64,000 nucleotides of DNA from Liolophura sinensis (taxonomy: Eukaryota; Mollusca; Polyplacophora; Chitonida; Chitonidae). Below, one piece after another: positions 27,371-39,535 of the stretch. Location: assembly GCF_032854445.1 (NCBI RefSeq), contig NC_088301.1, positions 36,195,187-36,259,186 on the forward strand, in the 5' to 3' direction. A program made the translations under genes and the position numbers. Numbering within the stretch: the first letter of the stretch is position 1; the number at the start of each line of letters is the position of its first letter. Under the pieces are notes generated by a model. It saw nothing but the letters and a program-made list of their open reading frames with translations. It did not search any database and was not told the DNA's origin.

Positions 27371-28031
27371 TACTGTCTTTTCTCAATCCTATTATATTTC
27401 AACAACAACAACACCCCGTCGAGCATAACTCCCTTTGGTCCAACTATTTAAAATTAAATATAAACACGTTTCCATTTTCACTTTAGTGGATTTATATTTT
27501 CAAGCTAATTTGTTACTTGCAATAATCAGGAAAAATGTATTAAAGTTTCTAATTGATTTGTTTCATGTATCCGCACAAAATTATTTATTTAAAACGGTAC
27601 ATAAAGTGGTATTTGTTCAGACAAATTGACGTGTTAAGAAATGTCATTTTCCTTAAGTCCCTCAAGAGATCAAGCTCTGGTTGTACAATTGTTTGAAGCC
27701 TGTATTAACGTAGAAATTTTTAGCATTCTTTCAGACGACGCAAGTTAACTTATTGGATACCTATAAACTCTGTTGTAAAGCTATGTGGTATACCTATGTA
27801 GTTTGTCACGGCACCATGTGTAATGGATAACATTTTAAGAGCTTCATACAAGACCACATCAATATCGCCAATATATTAGTGCAATACAGTCAGACAAGCC
27901 TATACATGTATTGGTTTATGCATACGTGTTGGTTTAGGTGAATTTTAATATTTAGACAACTCCGATGGGCCTTAGTCCCTAAAATGGCGATTTCATGAAA
28001 CGAAACACTCGTCAAACAATGAAATCACTAT

Positions 28032-28197
28032 GTAAGTGAGTTTACCGCCTTTGATTTCGGTGTCCAAGCGAGATGAACACCCAGTCTTGACCGTTTTTGT
28101 CACCTTTTCGCTTAGCGACCTCTGTGACAAAAGACTGCCTCGACTGGGTGACCATCTAGCTTGAACACCTCCACCTCAGGCGGTAAATGTAACTTAC
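28032..28197. repeat. Fold-back (inverted-repeat) element, 166 bp
   Basis: The left arm (GTAAGTGAGTTTACCGCC..CACCCAGTC..TTTTTGTCAC) matches the reverse complement of the right arm (GTAAGTTACATTTACCGCC..CACCCAGTCGAGGC..TTTTGTCAC) over about 70 bases with scattered mismatches. It is nearly all stem, with a short central AT/GC loop. Looks like a small MITE; no ORF. Confidence 0.6.
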
Positions 28198-29205
28198 TGC
28201 ATTCAAGTTACCATCGATGAAATGAAGTTGAGTGCGATGACGATGACATCCCTTCCCACACAAGATGGGGGAGGCGAATGTGGCGGTCTTGGTAGGGCAC
28301 GTGGGCGATTAGCTGCCGAATTCTTCAAGACGGTTTCTGAGACGACTAATCGTTGACACATTAATGTTACGTGCTCTGGTGACAGTTCTCACGGTCGTGC
28401 CAGCGTGGAGCATGCCGATGCCGCGCTCGTTGCTTTTGTGGCATCTGTGCTTTTTGACAGAAATTGTACCGTAAGGGTGGTCTTTTGTACACCCGAGGGT
28501 AATGAGTGCCAGTGAAGACCTTACAGATCACTGAATACTACAGATAGGGCTACACCAGCGTTTGCTGGGTCAAAGTTTTAAATAGGCTTGAAATCAACAC
28601 TTTGGTTTTGAACACTGGAATGTACACTGGTGTAAGGTTTCGCTCTTGGCCACTCCTCAGTACTATATTGACAAAAATCACAGGATTCTTGTGAAATGTG
28701 GCAAAAAAAGTGTTTTTTTTTTCACAGTGTATGTAAAGTACCACTGCTATGTGTTTTAATCAGTGTCACCTAATATTATTTTTTATCAAAATAATCGCAT
28801 GAAAAATATTACATATCACACTCCTATCTTATCAAATGTTAACACATTACTGTCTATTGACCCTTACAGTCTATATTAAACTGTAGAGTACAGCACAGAA
28901 GATTCCCGTTTGGGTAGATTTTCACTCACCATAAGAAAACCACGTTTTCCAAGTGTTTGTAATGTAAAAAGTGTTTCTGACATAAAACCCACATGGGAAA
29001 ATAACAAAAGCATAATAACAAAACCCCTAGGTAGAAAAAAGTGTTATTTAAGAAACCATGCAACTATAACGTGCTTTTAACTTCTCCATTTTCCACCCTA
29101 AAAATGCTTTGGTGTTTCTATATCGCCCAGCTTGGTTGTAACCTAGATCCACGTGGAAAATTTCACTAAAATAACTGCTCGAACCCTACCTTACACAGAT
29201 TCCCT

Positions 29206-29506
29206 TTTCCACACAACACCCAAGATGTAAGTATGTGAAAGTCAGCATCGGTTAACCATCTTTCAACAGTAATCCTGCTGTTTAAACTTTTCAATGTTCT
29301 CTTTAAGAATTGCATGCACTGTAAAGAGAATGTTGGCTGTGATATAGTTTTTGTAGCCCATTACCCTGTCGGAAGTTCAAATTCCCAACATGGGGGACAT
29401 TGGTTTAACTTGTCCAATTCAAAAGTTTAAACAGCTGGATAGCTGTCGAAAGATGGTTTACCGATGATGGCTTTGACATATTTACATTTCGTGTGCTTTT
29501 GGAAAT
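29206..29506. repeat. MITE-like element with ~90-bp imperfect inverted ends
   Basis: The left end reads AGATGTAAGTATGTGAAAG..CATCGGTTAACCATCTTTC..CTGCTGTTTAAACTTTTCAA. The right end, reversed, reads AAATGTAAATATGTCAAAG..CATCGGTAAACCATCTTTC..AGCTGTTTAAACTTTTGAA. The central ~115 bases are not paired and include GTAGCCCATTACCCTG. No coding capacity. Confidence 0.65.
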
Positions 29507-30681
29507 CGGTGCATACCAAATGTAAGGTAAGGATCGAGCTGCTATTTTAATGAAATTTTCCTTGTGAACAAAGGTTACACCCACGCTATTCCATACTCAA
29601 GTGCTGACCAGCTAACTTTGGGCAACGTATTGAGTTGGGTAACTCTTACTGAGCGAATGAGCTAGAGAGAGAAAGGCACCCAAATAAGTCAGACTGACGA
29701 TAAAGAACATTTACTGCTTTTCACATGCACAATAAATCTTCCGTCAATCTGACACCTTTGTGTCCGTTTCTCTCCGTAACTCTTGCAACTGCATTGCTAG
29801 ACGAGAGTTACCCCACTCTACAACTAGGCTACATGTACATTACTATATTAATGCTAAACGTCTTTAAGAAAACACACATATTATGCCTTGAGTTTCAGTT
29901 GGAGTCGTCTCAGATAAACTAATGTAAAAATCAGAAGCCGACATCGAGCACACGGTTACCCGCGGCGATACAGAAAATCAGACTCGCCTTTAAATCATCA
30001 CTGACGACTCCAGAAATGAGAAGCACCCGTGGATCTGTCGGCTGCGTGCCTCTGGTTGCCATTCGGATTGAAAACTAAAAATCATAGGGAAAACTGACCG
30101 GACTCGAATCCCGACAGTTTATTCCCTTTGTCATACGCGCCGTGCTTTCCTCATTACAGCCCGACCAGATGCACTCCAACCGACAGCACCAGGGCTCAGA
30201 AACATAAACAGAAAGAGGAAGAAAATAATACGCTAATGTAAAAAAATGGAAACTATAAAGAGGTTAAATAGATTACACTTTCACTTTACAGATAGAAATG
30301 AGACAGACAGCGAAGGACAGTAATGAATTCCATAGATGAAGTTCCGAAAGGACAGAATAAAACACTTTCTGCAAGTTGCAAGAACAGAAATGAAAAAGCA
30401 GCGTGGGGATCAGTGCTGCACATGCGCAGAAATAGCGACCTGCAAAAATCTTAACCTGTATTTAGTTCCGACAGATCGACTAATGTCAAGTATTGATTAA
30501 TTGTGGTATGTTAGTATTGATTTATTGTTACTAATCACTACAACAAATTGCGAAGTAAACATGTCCTAATATTTGAAAATTAAATCAAATCTCAAGTGAA
30601 ATATCTGGATTCTTTTTCCGTAAAAATAATTAGTCAGATGTTTGAAAAGTATGTAATCATGTGGTTTCCGGTAGTTTCAAA

Positions 30682-30759
30682 ATGGCGATGAATTGTTGTG
30701 ACAGATTGAGTTATGTGGCAGTAGTTCCGTTGTGTTTGTCTTATTTATGTGAGTCATGA
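30682..30759 (+). promoter_or_regulatory. Upstream ORF ending on the ATG4 start codon
   Basis: A 25-codon ORF starting at ATG 30682 in a good context (AAAATGG) ends with TGA at 30757-30759. That TGA shares two bases with the ATG4 start, forming ATGA. If the mRNA begins upstream of 30682, ribosomes would read this ORF first and reach the ATG4 start only by leaky scanning or termination-reinitiation. The peptide contains a hydrophobic run (YVAVVPLCLSYLC). Whether it lies inside the transcript cannot be seen from DNA. Confidence 0.45.
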
Positions 30760-33700
30760 CTGGTCGACGGTCAGGTGAACTAAATGCAATGGATAGTCCT
30801 CGAGATTTCCATTCGACCTGTCGGGGAGCTGGGTATGACGATGTAACTTCACTTGATTCTTGGGGGGAGTTAGATCCACCTTCCCCTGTATTAGGTACAC
30901 AGCTGTCAGCCGCAGATCACGCGTTGCCGAAGCCATCACACAAGAAGAAAACACACTACAAACAGAAAATAGACGGGAGTAATGCGGTCAAACGAAAAGA
31001 TCGGAGTAAATCAGCGTTGGTTAACAGCAATAGTGGCAGCAGTAATTTTGGTGGGACTTCTTCTACAGCTGAACAAGTCAAAAGTGGTGGAAACATTGTT
31101 TATGATGATAGCCGCAAAGTCAACAAAAACAGTCATAGTAAGCATGAAGTCTCAAGTAGATATTCCAGTAATGATCCCATCATGCTTAATCCAGGGAACT
31201 TAGAATATATAAGTCCAATGAAAAGTTCAGTAACCAGCAATAGTAGCCATTACATACATTCGTCTGGAAGTACCTCACTACCATTTCAGCCGTCAAGTGG
31301 TAATATACATGCAAGTTATGAAAGTTCAGGCTCTTCGACTTCAGACACAGCTGGATCTAGTGCAAAGAAACGTTCAAACTTGAAAACCAAGAGGTCCTAC
31401 ATACAGTCAAAGTTACAATCTAACCCGGGAGATTTGGCTGGAGAAGAGGATTTTATGTATGTATCAAGAGACGTTCGGCTTAATACTGAAGCACAACGAT
31501 GGGAGGACAAGCATAGGTCTTCTGAGAGTATTTATTCCTCAACAGAACAGTCACAAAGTTTAAACAAAGGTTCAAGGGAAAGCGATTCCCCTGGAGATTT
31601 AGATCAGCTGTTTGAACAAAGTGAAAAAGTGAAGACCAAGTTGATGTCTATGTGGAATAATATGAAATATGGTGAGTTACATTGCTCTATAACAGTACCG
31701 CATTGTGCATGTAAGCAAAAAAGTCTCTCTTTACCTGATAACTCATACTCATTATTTAAAACAGATTTATACAGTTTTTTCATCATACTGTTTCATTTAA
31801 AGAGAAAACTTGCTCAATTTGATATTAGATACACTATTAGTATGTTTTTGACAGTTTAGTCATTGCTGGTATTAAATTGTTTTATACTTTATGGTATAAA
31901 TGAATTGCTTGTTTGGAACTGTCATGTTACATGTTTTACTAAGTTTCTGATTGTAATAATTCTGGCAACATAGTTAAACTGGTGTTTATAAGATTATAGT
32001 TTGTGCATGTGTGTGCTAATAAATTATATAAAGTCTGAATACAAGTAGGAATGGGATCATGTAGGGCCACTGAAAGACAATGTCTTGTCATGTAAACTAA
32101 GTGAGGCGGTGAAAAAAAATATCAAAAAGTTCATCAAAGGGCATTTGTTTAGTGGCATGTTGTTAATGCTACATGAATGGAAGAAAGTGGGCAAATAATA
32201 CACTACTAGGCAGTTACATTATTCATCATTAGGATTTGTCTTTCAGGATGGACTATCAAAACCAAAACGCAGTTCAGGTTTGACAGTCCTATATACCTAC
32301 TGGGAAAGTGTTACCACATAAGGAAGGAGGGTAAGATCTTCATTATTCGGTCATTGATTATTTATTTGATTACTGTTTAATGCCATTACTAAGTCGTTGA
32401 AGTTACCAATAGCGAATACCTGTACACATAAATTTTTAGAGTTAAATCACATAAGAATAAATGCCTCTTAATAATGACTCAGTTAGATTTTAAAACTTTG
32501 AAGAATGAAAACATTACTTGCGTCATTTCTCTTCATTCTACTGATAATGGATTAATAGGAAAAAACTTCCTTCGAGTAATGAATTACTTGTACATTGTAT
32601 GCATTTTTGGTCCGTCTGTTTAGCATGTTTCTTGTTTGTCTTGGCAAACTTAATAATAACCTAACAGTAAATATAATTTCTCCGATAAAGACAGAACTAC
32701 TGATATTCCTGTAAAATATGCAAATTTAAATCTCTCCCTCTCTCTACATATATGTATATATGAAATGAATTTTTTTTGGTGTTCAATGACATTTTGGTTG
32801 ATGTAAGACCAGTATTGAAATATCGTCCAGGAATCTGACAGTTTTCCTGACTTTTAAGGGTCTCATCCGAAACTGATTGGCTTGGACATGTCACAGATAA
32901 ACCCAGTTGTCTGAAGGGCTACATTATTTGCAAAAACCCATAAAAAATAAGAATTCTTGTCATTTATGTGATATTTTAGTATTCTTTCCATTCACTTTGC
33001 AGAGGATGTTGAGACTGATGCCCACTTGCCTCAGCACCACCGACCAACACATCCACAGCTTTCATACAGGATGACAGAGATGGAGGCATTCAAACGTGAC
33101 TTCACCTCACGACTGTGGTTCACTTATCGACGAGACTTTCCCCAGCTGCCACATTCTTCCCTAACTACTGACTGTGGCTGGGGCTGTATGCTGAGAAGTG
33201 GACAGATGATGCTGGCTCAGGCATTTATAGACCATTTCCTGTCTCGAGGTGAGAGTGAAGGATAAAATGTATATAATCTCATTTACAGGGAAATGTACAA
33301 AATTAAGATACCTGCAGGAACTAATAATTTTTTTTTAACACTTGTATATTAAGATGGCATAGCAAAACATTAGCATTAGTGGACTTAATTTATAAAGGAT
33401 TATGGTCAAAGACAAAGTTTGATATGAAATGGTACATGTTCTTGCTCCTGCCTGTCTCAGCACTCATCACTGAGAGGTTGGAGCAAGGAAGCAGCACTGG
33501 ATGGCTTGGTGTCAGTATAATTTGATTGGTTGGGGTATTGTGTGTGGTTTCTTTGGCATGATATTTCAGTGATAGCAATACTTTAGTGGCACGCACTTGC
33601 CCTGTACATGTATACACTCCTAATGACTCCATATCATTATGTGACTGAAAAATTGTTATGCACATATATGACATAAAAAAATCTAAGCATACATATATTC

Positions 33701-36584
33701 TTTCAAACTGTTTTTATCGTTTTTCAGATTGGAGGCTCTTCAACCATCAGACAAAAGAACAACAGTTGTATCACAAACAGATAATACGTTGGTTCAGTGA
33801 TTTTCCGAGTGACCAGTCACCCTTTTCCATTCATGCCCTTGTGCAGCTTGGAGAAAAAACTGGGAAACGGCCAGGAGATTGGTATGGGCCAGCATCAGTG
33901 GCACACATCCTTAAGTAAGTTAGAACAAACTCAGCAGAGTCATCCTAATGCTTAGTGCACACATGTACCTTGGCACATATGTGTGTATGAAGTAGGGCAG
34001 TAGACATTCTAGTGCAATAGTTATTCTAATAATAATTATATAATAATGCTTATATATAATATATAGCCAGCTCAAGCTGTGTGGTAGGAATTTTGGTAGT
34101 GCAGAATTATTAGCTATGGTCATTACATTGCACATATAGGAACTGAGATAATATATGATTGCTGATGTAAAGGGATCAGACATCATTAAAATATGTATAC
34201 ATGTTATACTGTAATCTTTTTAAGCTAAAGAGCGCTATTGATTTTGATGAGACAGCCATATTGTAGTGTTGACTTTGTCTTGCTGTTTTAGGGAAGCAAT
34301 TTCAAAGGCATATGAATACCAGCCAATACTAAATGACATAGCAATCTATGTTAGTCAGGATTGCACAGGTAAAGGATTTTTTTGAGATTGGCTTAATCTT
34401 CTTTTGAATAAATTTTGGAGGTATTTATTTTCTCAAGTATCAAAGGTATGTGTAATTCAGTTTTAAAACTTTGTCTTCTGACAGACTGGGGATTCATTAA
34501 ATTTTTTTTTTGTCATATATAAGCAATAGACACAATATAAAAATTTTAACTTGGGACAGTGCATATATCAGATTTTGAAACTTTTACACTTGCTAAAATA
34601 TTTGTTGAGAAGGCAAGACAGTTTCAGCTTAAGACCTGTGCATATTTCAGTGTACAAACAGGACATTTTGGATCTCTGTGCCAACCGTCGCAGATCTTCA
34701 ACACGACTAAGTTGCTCAACAGACTCTCCTACAAGTCCCCAGCCCTTTGTTTGTGCAGAACAAGACTGGAAACGGGGCGTTATCATCTTGATCCCTGTGC
34801 GTCTGGGCAGTGATGCATTGAACCCAGTCTACATACCTTGTCTTAAATCCTTGCTAACACAGGACTGCTGTTTGGGCATTATTGGGGGGAAACCTCGACA
34901 TTCTCTCTATTTCATTGGTTGGCAAGGTAAACACAGCAAAGAACTGTTTTATGTCAGACCTTAGTGATTCGACATTAAGGTCTATACCTTAATGGTCATT
35001 TTTATGAGTAATGCTTCAAGACACAAAAGATAGAAAGAGGATACTTGCTGTTTGAATAATTCAGATTTGTGATATTCTTGGTTATTTGGAATACACATGC
35101 TTCATTCTAGCGCCATTTCATAGTGAGAAAAGGTTATACAGGTCCAGCAGAATTATTCATACTTTTAATACAGGTTAGAAAGAATAAAAGGAAAAAGCAA
35201 GACCTTCATTTAGTTCAGGTAATGTAATTGAGTATATCAGAGGTATTTACATGTAGCTAATTAAAGTCTATAAATCAATGTCAATAAATTTTTATGCCAG
35301 TATGATTTTTGTAGAGGACAAGTTGATTCATCTGGATCCTCACTATTGTCAGGATGTCATTGACACAAAGTCAAGGGATTTCAATATAGCCGTAAGTACA
35401 TTTACCTTAATACAGCTATGTAAGTGTTGGAAATCTAAAAGTTGTAACACAAATGACATATTGACAAAATCAGGCATTTTTAATATTTTCCAAAAGAAAT
35501 GGATACAGGTTTCATTTCTGGAGTTCTGTATACAATGTATTTCATTTTTCAGACCTTTCATTGTATGTCACCTCGGAAAATGTCATTCAACAAGATGGAT
35601 CCCAGCTGTACCATTGGCTTCTACTGTAAATCCAAGGAAGACTTTAACAAATTCATAGAACAGACAGAGGAGGTAAACAGCATATTTGTGTGTCTTTGAT
35701 TGTTTTCTTTGTAGGGGTGGGGGGCGCGGCAGGTGTTACACTGTACATCTATGTATGCATATCTCTCTGCATTACTCATGAAGGTGAACTGTAAGACATT
35801 TCGTAGGACATTTCATAATGTTGATTTCTTAAGATAAGGTGTTCAAAAAAGAGTCATGTTAGGTTAAACTTCTAAGTTCAGGTGATAGACACAAGGTGGA
35901 GATTCTTTGTGGGGGTAATTTATTCAGTTTGAATGAACTTTGAGAGGGTTCATATATCTGTTTAATGACATTGTCTGTGCTTAAGGATTAAATCATGGTT
36001 TGTATTTTATGTAAGGTGGTTAATATTTATGACATCGTGTCTCTTTGCTGAGCTAATTATAATAGGGAAGTTTTGAGATAGCTTTAACACCAAGCGGACA
36101 TACATAGTTGTGGAGCATCTGCTGCACTATTCTTCGCCAACATTGTAATGGTCAGCAGCAGGCTTCATGTGAGTGTAAAAGTATACTGAAAATACAGCCT
36201 ACAAAAAGGCCAGTAAAAACTTACATTTGAAGTTACATTTACAAAAATATTCTTAGCTTTTCATATATTATTGAAGGAAAGTTAAGGCTTACTGATTTAG
36301 GGTAGAGTCTAAGTAGTAGTCTAACCCTTTGAATATCATGTGCATGTGTGTTGATGAATTTGCAACGATCTCTCGTTTCCTTTTCGCAGATGGTCTTGGA
36401 GCCAAAGTACAAGGGCTTGTATCCAATGTTTATCTTTTCTGAGGGCAGCTGCAGTGATATTAATCTGGAGGGACTGTCAATAAAGGAAGACAAACTATTA
36501 CGCATACGTCATGTTAATACAGCAACAATCAATGGCAAACCTCGATCAAGGACAATTGAGTCAGAGGAATTTGTCTTTTTATGA
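30756..36584 (+). CDS. ATG4: Autophagy cysteine protease ATG4, ATG4C/D-like
   Basis: Cleaves and delipidates ATG8/LC3-family proteins during autophagosome formation; cytosolic C54 peptidase. Nine exons, 2178 nt, 725 aa: 30756-31671, 32247-32330, 33003-33248, 33728-33914, 34292-34368, 34651-34926, 35315-35391, 35553-35672, 36390-36584; all GT-AG and in phase. Residues 1-300 are a Ser/Lys-rich, disordered-looking region encoded by one large exon. The protease starts at [14 protein letters not shown]. Catalytic Cys395 lies in [16 protein letters not shown]; Asp603 and His605 lie in [10 protein letters not shown]. Other family motifs are [27 protein letters not shown] and [19 protein letters not shown]. 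The HYCQ form and KTK near the start suit ATG4C/D rather than ATG4A/B. At 725 aa it is longer than the human proteins (about 460-475 aa). The last residues EEFVFL resemble an ATG8-binding LIR core. An in-frame stop lies two codons upstream of the ATG. Confidence 0.93.
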
Positions 36585-37416
36585 AGTCTCCATGTTAACT
36601 TAAGGTTATGGTGTATCGTGTATATACACACATGTACTGTGCCAAGAACATGTAAAGCATAGTTTATAGTATAAAACACTTTTAATCTTCTTGCTAAGAA
36701 GTTTATGATATTTTATCATGTAAGCAAAGTTTGTGATAGTTAAAGGATGCAAATATGATTGCTGAAAGTAAATTTAGTGGTATGCATGTTTTTGCTCGGC
36801 TAAGGAACTTCCATTTGACAGTATCATTTGAAATGACAGTTTTATCTCAGCATCCTTTTGTTAATGTAACTAGTACACCTCTCAATAAGAAGACTTACAT
36901 CTACCAGAATGTCGAGACTCAATTCTTAGCAGTTCTTACACAGATCTGTTTTAGCTTGTTCACAAAAGGATTGGGATTGAGAGGAAAGTGGTGTACTTCA
37001 TATTTTATTATTTCAGGGTTGGGGTGGAAAAGGAATTCTGTCTCTTTTACCATGTCCTAAAACAGAATGTTTTAACAAGACAGTTTTTAATAGTTTTCCA
37101 TTAGACTTTGAAAGAAAATCAACAAATACTAATGGTGTGCTAGTGTTTTAAATATTACCAAGCACTATATGTGGAAATTTAGAGAACTCGGGAAGCCTTA
37201 AAGTAGGCGAACTCCACCATGATTATCTAATTAAGGCAGTCTTGTAAGGTTGCAGTGGTATTTGCATAGGGCTTGCTTTATTTTGTAAATAACAGAAAGT
37301 GGTACTGGGATATATTTTATCTTGTATGGGCAGATTTTAATTAAAACCAAACTTATTTTGATCTCCAATTTATAATTATGATTGCTGAGTATCAGAGCAT
37401 TAAGCTGGGTTATTTT

Positions 37417-37422
37417 AATAAA
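37417..37422 (+). terminator. Candidate ATG4 polyadenylation signal
   Basis: AATAAA about 830 bases after the ATG4 stop; another (GGAATAAAAAC) lies near 38480. I cannot tell which is used. Confidence 0.35.
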
Positions 37423-38013
37423 TCAGTGATTTAATACCCTATTTAGTTAGCTTACCCTACACAAGTAGGCTTATATCATTCAATGCATTCATCAGGATTT
37501 GAGTTGTTAGAAAAGTATGTGCTTTATTCAAGGATTCTCTCTGTTGAGTTTACTTATTTTTCTTCATAAAATGTAAAGCACAGAATATATATTTTAGGGA
37601 CCAGGGTTATGTATGAATGATTGGTGTCTTTTTTTGCCCAATGCACACATTTTCTTATTTATAAATACATATATTCTACATATTTTATTTGTGCATAGAA
37701 TCAGTATGGTCACAAAGCTTAGCCTAAAGCTCCGTGTAATAATAATTCTTCAGATAGCACTTACAGTGTGTGCTGCTTACATGAATATTTTCTGGAAGAA
37801 GTGGGTTTGATGATTAGTGTTTAGATTGCCTTTTACAGCAACATGTTGAAAATATTTTTTTTGTATATTTTTCTACTCTTTGGAGTAAAGATTAGGTCAA
37901 ATCTTAAAAAACCCTACGTTTTTCAATTTTTGAAGAAGAAATGTGTTGAACTCCACATTATGAAAGTCATACACCTTAAATTCATGTTTCATTATTTTAG
38001 TTTTCTTTATTTG

Positions 38014-38062
38014 ATTGGTGTTTTATGCCATGCTCAAGAATATTTCACTCGTGTTTCATTAT
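38014..38062 (-). mobile_element. SINE tail remnant
   Basis: On the minus strand it reads TGAAATATTCTTGAGCATGG then CATAAAACACCAATC, the diagnostic 3' end of the main SINE family of this window. Only about 50 bases remain. Confidence 0.7.
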
Positions 38063-38799
38063 AGATGTTTAACCCACTGTAACAAGGCTTCTTACAGAAA
38101 GTGCTGAGTTAAAATAATAGTTCATACCACATTTATAAGTGTTTTATTATAATTACCTATTTAACTAGACACTTATTCATATCATTATTCCAATTTAGTA
38201 TAACAAAAAAAACTTATGATTTTGCTCAAATAGTGGAGGTATTTATGTTCATTATAAATGTAATCTGTGTCTAGAAATATAAAAAAAGACCATATACATT
38301 TATGTACTGCATCCATAATCTTAGATTATGTATACATGTAAAGTTATGTTCTAAATACTACAGAAAGTACTGGCATACCAATACATCAAGTGGAATCTTG
38401 CTTACATGTAAGCACAAGTATATGCATGCTGATGAATTTGTACAGGTTGTTGTGTCTGAATGTGTGAAAGTGTGTGAATTGGAATAAAAACAAGCTGATT
38501 TAGTGTTTGGTTTAAATAGTAAAGATGTATACTATATGTAACTGCGCAGCCATGTATTTGGATTTAAACACTATATCTATTGTAGAGAACAGGAAAATGG
38601 TTTTATTTTGTACAAAGATGATGAAAATTTTGAAATTATAGAAAATTGTCAACATTAAGTGGTGCTTCTTTTAATTATGCATGGTTGCAGTTATGCTCGT
38701 ACTGGATGGTTCTTGGGGGTTTTGGTGGGTGTGTGTGGAGGGAAGTTGTCGGGAGGGTGAGCACAGTACTAACCCATATGAACCTTTGGTCTTTTGGGG

Positions 38800-39535
38800 T
38801 TCTCTACCAATTTGGATGAGCCATCAGGTTTGGTGCATTCTGTACTAACCTGAATGAGCCATAAGGTTTAATGGGTATACTTCACCAGCCTGGATGGGCC
38901 ATCGGGTTTGGTGCACGTTGTATCAGCCTGGATGGGCCATCAGTCTTGGGATGTGCTGTACCAGCCTGAATGGGCCATCAGGATCATTACATGGTGTACC
39001 ATCCTGGATGGGCCATCGGGGTGGGTGCACGCCGTACCAGCCTGGATGGGCCATCAGGTTTGGGATGTGCTGTACCAGCCTGGATGGGCCATCGGGTTTG
39101 GTGCACGCTGTACCAGCCTGGATGGGCCATCAGGTTTGGGATATGCTGTACCAGCCTGGATGGGTCATGGGATGTGGTGTACTGTACCAGTCATCATAGG
39201 CACTCAGGTTTGGTGGGTACTTTCGTAGCCTGGATGGGCCATTATGTTAGGAGGGTACTGTGCCAACCTGTGTTAGCCATCAGGTTTCATGGGTACTGCA
39301 CCAGCCTGGATGGGCTCTCAGGTTTTGTGGGTACTACACCAGCCTGGATGGGCCATCAGGTTTCATTGTGTACTGCACTAGCCTGAATGGGCCATCAGGT
39401 TTTGTGGGTACTGCACCAGCCTGGATGGGCCATCAGGTTTCATTGTGTACTGCACTAGCCTGAATGGGCCATCAGGTTTCGTGGGTACTGCACCAGCCTG
39501 GATGGGCCATCAGGTTTCGTGGGTGCTGTACTGTA
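38800..39535. repeat. Minisatellite, ~37-bp unit, about 20 copies
   Basis: Tandem array whose consensus is roughly CCAGCCTGGATGGGCCATCA followed by GGTTT(G/C)(G/A)TGGGTGCTGTA. Units are diverged at the left edge (GAGCCATCAGG, AACCTGAATGAGCC) and most uniform in the right half, where a two-unit higher-order pattern (GGTTTTGTGGGTACTGCA alternating with GGTTTCATTGTGTACTGCA) appears. It is open in several frames because the unit lacks stops; I do not read it as coding. Confidence 0.9.

Larger units (their letters stand above)
27371..30681. other. Intergenic region upstream of ATG4
   Basis: No exon recognised. Apart from two fold-back elements (28032-28197 and 29206-29506) I see only AT-rich single-copy-looking sequence. 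The ATG4 promoter should lie in the last few hundred bases; no TATA or other diagnostic box stands out. Confidence 0.5.
36585..38799. other. ATG4 3' UTR and intergenic region
   Basis: AT-rich with no convincing exon; the short open frames here have no splice or homology support. Poly(A) candidates are at 37417-37422 and near 38480. A small SINE remnant lies at 38014-38062. Confidence 0.5.

Noticed and set aside
35278-35314. Alternative longer start for ATG4 exon 7 (acceptor near 35266)
   Set aside because: It is in frame and open, but it would insert a dozen residues between FIGWQ and [13 protein letters not shown], where the family is contiguous. The TGTAG acceptor at 35314 gives the expected sequence.
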